In this document: positions 60,893 through 64,000 of the stretch, in pieces
Numbering within the stretch: position 1 is the stretch's first letter
Layout: every line of letters starts with the position of its first letter
Source: JADKFD01 sp050250665
GTDB lineage: Bacteria > Pseudomonadota > Gammaproteobacteria > Xanthomonadales > SZUA-5
Assembly: GCA_050250665.1 (NCBI GenBank)
Contig: JBFWOF010000034.1
Location: forward strand, 1 to 64,000
DNA: 64,000 nt
Direction: 5' to 3'
Notes under the pieces: generated by a model
Told to the model about the DNA's origin: nothing
The model's database searches: none
Seen by the model: only the letters and a program-made list of their open reading frames with translations
Translations under genes and position numbers: made by a program

Positions 60893-61510
60893 TCAGAGGG
60901 CATGTGCATCGCAGCGCTGCTTGAACTCGTCGACGGCGTGCGTCTTTCGTCGGCGCAGCCGCTCCTTCTCGCCCTCGGGCGTCAGTGACCAGATGCCGTG
61001 CGCGACCGACACTGCCGTCGCCAGCGTGAGCACGTCTTCCTCCAGAGGACTGATCTTCCCGTCACGCGCAGCTTCCGCCTTGAGCAGGCGCAAACGATCG
61101 GCATTCAGGGGTCCCTTGTCTGCGCTCAGCATCTCGCTGACCGACAAGAGATCGACCTCGGCAGCCAGAGTCCGACGCGCTGCGAGCAGGGCGGTGACGT
61201 CCTCGCACACCGAAACCATGGAGCGCATTCGGCAAACGCCATCGTCCTGGCAGCGTAGAATCTCGCCATAGGCGTGTTGACTTTGCGACCAGGCAAACTC
61301 GATCGACTCGATCTGCTCCTCTTCCAGTGCAGATTTGCGGTTCGGAGCGTCTGCAGCAGCGCGCAGGATGGTTCTTGCATACAGCAAGCGGTCGGTCTCG
61401 CCATTGATGATCTTAAGGGCCATCGGTGTGTCGTCATGAGTGCAGCCAGCCAGCGCCCACGCCATCAGGACGCCAACGGCGGCCCATGCCGCTCGCTTCC
61501 ATCCGGTCAC
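60893..61510 (-). CDS. Lipoprotein of unknown function
   Basis: A 205-residue lipoprotein. The GTG at 61510 has GGGAGG 7 bases ahead; the longer frame upstream has no site. The signal peptide (GWKRAAWAAVGVLMAWALAG) ends in lipobox LAGC. The mature part is helical and charged, with four cysteines (ILRCQDDGVCRM, VCEDVT, QRCDAH) that may pair. No family was recognised. It stops only 3 bases before the first surviving fragment of the broken sugar dehydrogenase. That is consistent with the dehydrogenase 5' end having been deleted up to this gene. Confidence 0.68.
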   Translation of the reverse strand: MTGWKRAAWAAVGVLMAWALAGCTHDDTPMALKIINGETDRLLYARTILRAAADAPNRKSALEEEQIESIEFAWSQSQHAYGEILRCQDDGVCRMRSMVSVCEDVTALLAARRTLAAEVDLLSVSEMLSADKGPLNADRLRLLKAEAARDGKISPLEEDVLTLATAVSVAHGIWSLTPEGEKERLRRRKTHAVDEFKQRCDAHAL

Positions 61511-61823
61511 CTCGCACCTCCCGCGGCACTCTGAACCCAAATGCTTCGGCCACGGGCCTGAACCCGATGCCGGTTGGGAGTCTGAAATTCCCGCTCATCT
61601 CCGTCAACACTAGCGCCCAGCTGGCAGGACAGCTGTCACGTAGACCCTGCGGGTCAACATGACCTACTTCTCATGGCTGCCTCGCAGAGCTGCGAGCCCT
61701 CCTGTGGGAGCGACTTCAGCCGCGACATGCTTTTGTCGGGCATGGTGTGCAGATCAAAAGCCATCGCGGCTGAAGCCGCTCCCACAGCTTCCTGGTGGAA
61801 GCCACTGGATCGCGACGGTGGCT
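61511..61823. repeat. Intergenic with two palindrome families
   Basis: 61635-61663 (GTCACGTAGACCCTGCGGGT then CAACATGAC) is a degenerate GTCACGTAGC-family hairpin. 61702-61788 is a REP pair of the GTGGGAGCGG family (GTGGGAGCGACTTCAGCCGC to GCGGCTGAAGCCGCTCCCAC). No gene was recognised. Confidence 0.75.
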
Positions 61824-63281
61824 TCATTCAAAGCCGTTGCCGAACAGTAGCGGTGATCGCACCTCAACATTGCCAAGCCGGGCGATGCCGAACTCCTGGG
61901 TGCCGAAGAAATCGTCGGGCAGGCCTGGACCGCCGACCAGCAGATAACCTGCCGGGTCGAAGTTGAGGGCCTTGCCGATATCACTTCTGCCGGTGAACGG
62001 CGCGCCCTGATAGCTGCCGACCGATACGCCATTGACGCCGTAGGCGGGGTCGCTGTCGCCGTTGTTGAGCAAGCGCATGGTGTAGAACCAGGTTCCGCTG
62101 AAATCGGCGCGTTCGGCGGATCCGACCAGTACGATCTTGCCGTTGGCTTGCACCAGCAGATCTCCGGCGGATTCATTGGATCCGAACCCGAGCACATTCT
62201 CGACCTCGATCAGTAGAAAGCCGCCGCCGAGGCCCGGTATCGGGTTGAAACTGTTGTCGCGGGTGCCGTTGGTGTTGAAGCGGGCCACGAACAGGTCGAA
62301 ATCGAATTCGAAGATGTCGTGATTGATGCCCAGGACCACGGGGCGGTCGCTGGCGTCGATGGCCAGTCCCCCGGCGCGGGCGTCTGCGGTGCCGGCGACG
62401 CGCACCGAGCCCGCGTTGCCGAAGCTGCTGTCCAATGCCCCGTTGGCGTCGAAACGGTAGACGCCAACAAGGATGTCACTCAGGTTCAGATCGCCCACGT
62501 TGGCCAGCACCAGCAGCCGGCCGTTGCTGTCGATCTCGATGTCACGGGCTTCCAGGTCTGCCGTGGCCGAGTCCACACGGACGCTACCCTGGGTGCCGAA
62601 GCTGCTGTCCGGGCTCAGGTCTGCGTTCAGTCGCGTCAGTGCCAGCGAGGTACGGCCGCCAATCCGGCGCACGTAGCCGGCAACGACGATGCGCCCCAGC
62701 GCGTCGACGATGATGGCCTGGAAGGCTGATTCATCCTGTTCACCCACGCCAAGCGGGCGCTGGTATTGCCCCGCCAGCTGGGCGCCATCGGCGCTGAAGC
62801 GGAACACGCTGGCGCGAAAGGAGCCGGGGGCTTCGCGGCGGGCGGCGAACAGCAGGCGGCCGCTGGCATCGATGGCACTGTCGCCCGCCAGATATTTCTC
62901 GCCGGCAGCCTGGGCCATCAGATCGGTCATGATCACCGTGCCCGGCTCTGTGGTGCTGGGCGTGGGGCCATAGCTGATGAAGGCGCCATTGGCATCGATT
63001 TCAGCCGCGCACAGCGTCGGTACCACCGTGGCGCCGCTGGAGATGCCATCGCAGGTACCGGCCATCAGCAGGCGGCGATCAGGTTTCAGATGCACGCCCA
63101 CCAGTTCGTCCTCGCCAGACACGCCGATCAATCGACGCCCGCCCTGGGCGAAGCTCGGGTCGTAACCGCCGTCAACGGCCGCCAGCGGACCGCAAAGTGC
63201 CAGCAGCGCCAGTCCGGCCAACGGACCACGGGTGTGACGGCAAAAGGTGGCGAGTGTTGCGATCAGATGGGGCATGACCAT
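61824..63281 (-). CDS. Secreted delta-60-type repeat protein with GFE tail
   Basis: A 485-residue exported protein. ATG at 63281 (or two codons later) opens a signal-type segment (HTRGPLAGLALLALCGPLAA). The body has the delta-60 repeat phrase D-x-S-F-G-x-x-G: YDPSFAQGGRRLI, DSSFGTQGSVRVDSAT, LDSSFGNAGSVRVAGTAD, DPAYGVNGVSVGS, interleaved with DASGRLLFAARRE-type strands, about 50-60 residues apart. This forms a beta-propeller in other bacteria. The C-terminus is RSPLLFGNGFE, the shared tail. It is followed downstream by a REP pair, and the next gene upstream is another exported protein with the same tail type. Confidence 0.82.
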   Translation of the reverse strand: MVMPHLIATLATFCRHTRGPLAGLALLALCGPLAAVDGGYDPSFAQGGRRLIGVSGEDELVGVHLKPDRRLLMAGTCDGISSGATVVPTLCAAEIDANGAFISYGPTPSTTEPGTVIMTDLMAQAAGEKYLAGDSAIDASGRLLFAARREAPGSFRASVFRFSADGAQLAGQYQRPLGVGEQDESAFQAIIVDALGRIVVAGYVRRIGGRTSLALTRLNADLSPDSSFGTQGSVRVDSATADLEARDIEIDSNGRLLVLANVGDLNLSDILVGVYRFDANGALDSSFGNAGSVRVAGTADARAGGLAIDASDRPVVLGINHDIFEFDFDLFVARFNTNGTRDNSFNPIPGLGGGFLLIEVENVLGFGSNESAGDLLVQANGKIVLVGSAERADFSGTWFYTMRLLNNGDSDPAYGVNGVSVGSYQGAPFTGRSDIGKALNFDPAGYLLVGGPGLPDDFFGTQEFGIARLGNVEVRSPLLFGNGFE

Positions 63282-63371
63282 GGCTCCATTCGGCGGTGCA
63301 AACAAGCTGCCTGCAAGGCCCCGGATTGGCCCGGACGCCGACTTCATGCTTTCTTCGTGCTTGCGACGGGA

Positions 63372-64000
63372 TCAGAACTGGCCGTCTTCGAAACCGCTGC
63401 GGAACATGCGGTCGCTGTCGAAGGCGGCTTCGCCACTGAGCACGCTGAGGCCGGGGATGACCACAGACCTCATCAGGGTCTGCGGGCTGGCCAGATCTCC
63501 GCTCGCGGAATAGTCGACCAGCACCAGCCGCGCTTCGTTGAGGCAGCAGCGCGTACCCAGCGCGAGGCCGCGTCCGGTCGGGGTCAGCGACAGATAGTTC
63601 TCGCCGGCGCCGCTGTCATCGCGCTGGCTGCTGGCCACGGTGGGCGTTGCCGGATCGATCAGTCGGGCCCGGCCCAGTCCTGCCACCAGCAACTTCTGGG
63701 TGTAGTCATCCCAGGCGACGCCGGTGGCGAAAATGCCTGACTGCAGTCTGGTGGTGACCTGGGTGCCCAGATTCAGGCGTCCAAAGTCGCCATTGAAGGC
63801 CTCGGTGCCGGTGCTGTAATAGACCTCGCCGCCGGGCGTGAAGGCGAGCAAGGTCAGATCGGTGTCGCCGCCGCTCAGTGGTACCAGGGTGCCATTGGCA
63901 AAGGGTTGCAGCGGTACCCGGCTCAGTCCCTGGCGCCAGCCGCAGTACAGATCTGTGCTGGCGGGATTGCGGGTGCAGACATTGGAGTTGTTGAACGATT
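63372..64000 (-). CDS. Secreted repeat protein with GFE-type tail, 5' end beyond the window
   Basis: Open on the minus strand from the window edge to a stop at 63372, at least 208 residues. The frame reads FNNSNVCTRNPASTDLYCGW then RQGLSRVPLQPFANGTLVPL at the window edge, and later GGEVYYSTGTEAFNGDFG, ATGVAWDDYTQKLLVAGLG and LALGTRCCLNEARLVLVDYS, a beta-propeller-like pattern. It ends DRMFRSGFEDGQF, a GFE tail followed by four residues. The start lies outside the window. The adjacent downstream gene encodes another GFE protein on the same strand, 90 bases away, so they may be co-transcribed. Confidence 0.75.
   Translation of the reverse strand, partial: SFNNSNVCTRNPASTDLYCGWRQGLSRVPLQPFANGTLVPLSGGDTDLTLLAFTPGGEVYYSTGTEAFNGDFGRLNLGTQVTTRLQSGIFATGVAWDDYTQKLLVAGLGRARLIDPATPTVASSQRDDSGAGENYLSLTPTGRGLALGTRCCLNEARLVLVDYSASGDLASPQTLMRSVVIPGLSVLSGEAAFDSDRMFRSGFEDGQF

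Overview
The window is a high-GC (roughly 63-66% by eye) bacterial chromosome segment. It most likely comes from a Xanthomonadales/Lysobacterales-type gammaproteobacterium. The clues are many secreted beta-rich proteins ending in an FxxGFE-type tail, an IPTL-CTERM protein, tandem M16 peptidases, a delta-class carbonic anhydrase lipoprotein, and very many short palindromic (REP-like) intergenic elements. No rRNA, tRNA, CRISPR array, transposase, integrase or phage gene was seen. The taxonomic assignment is inference.

Layout. 0.3-5.1 kb: a secreted Vps62/NPP1-like protein with a crystallin-type tail, a gene-poor kilobase, and a MacB-like permease of the ADOP type. 5.8-10.9 kb (minus strand): a four-gene 2-oxoacid oxidoreductase locus (gamma, alpha, beta, and an FAD/NAD(P)/ferredoxin fusion). 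11.1-18.1 kb (plus strand): a tightly overlapping six-gene cluster of membrane proteins, two proteins with nearly the same zinc ribbon, and a 1036-residue exported protein whose C-terminal part carries a nucleotidyltransferase-like GS...DxD...D signature. This cluster is the best candidate for an undescribed system. 18.2-26.4 kb: a secreted repeat protein, a DUF819 transporter, a pair of unknown genes, a tandem-repeat tract, an aldo/keto reductase, an EamA transporter and a small periplasmic protein. 26.6-33.6 kb (minus): an M16 peptidase pair, a secreted Cys-rich protein, an SDR, and a delta carbonic anhydrase. 33.8-40.5 kb: a BNR propeller protein, a C-terminally anchored secreted protein, and an ELW-SDGT repeat protein. 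40.7-45.8 kb: an ABC export operon (ATPase, double-length adaptor, lipoprotein adaptor, permease). 46.3-64 kb: mostly exported proteins (DUF11/IPTL-CTERM, two SGNH hydrolases, an alpha/beta hydrolase, PD40 and delta-60-type repeat proteins), with a GNAT enzyme, an EreA/ChaN-like protein and a decayed sugar dehydrogenase.

Cross-cutting patterns. (1) Six or seven exported proteins end in the same short tail, [L/I/M]F-x-x-GFE, suggesting a shared C-terminal sorting or processing signal; two others use hydrophobic IPTL-like tails. (2) At least eight palindromic repeat families lie between genes. One pair lies inside a coding sequence and now encodes residues just before a signal-peptide core. (3) Two heptamer arrays of the form GGTTGNN (coding sense) each begin exactly 3 bp after the stop codon of an unrelated minus-strand gene. 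(4) A sugar dehydrogenase survives only as two fused fragments.

All functional assignments come from reading motifs by eye; no database search was run.
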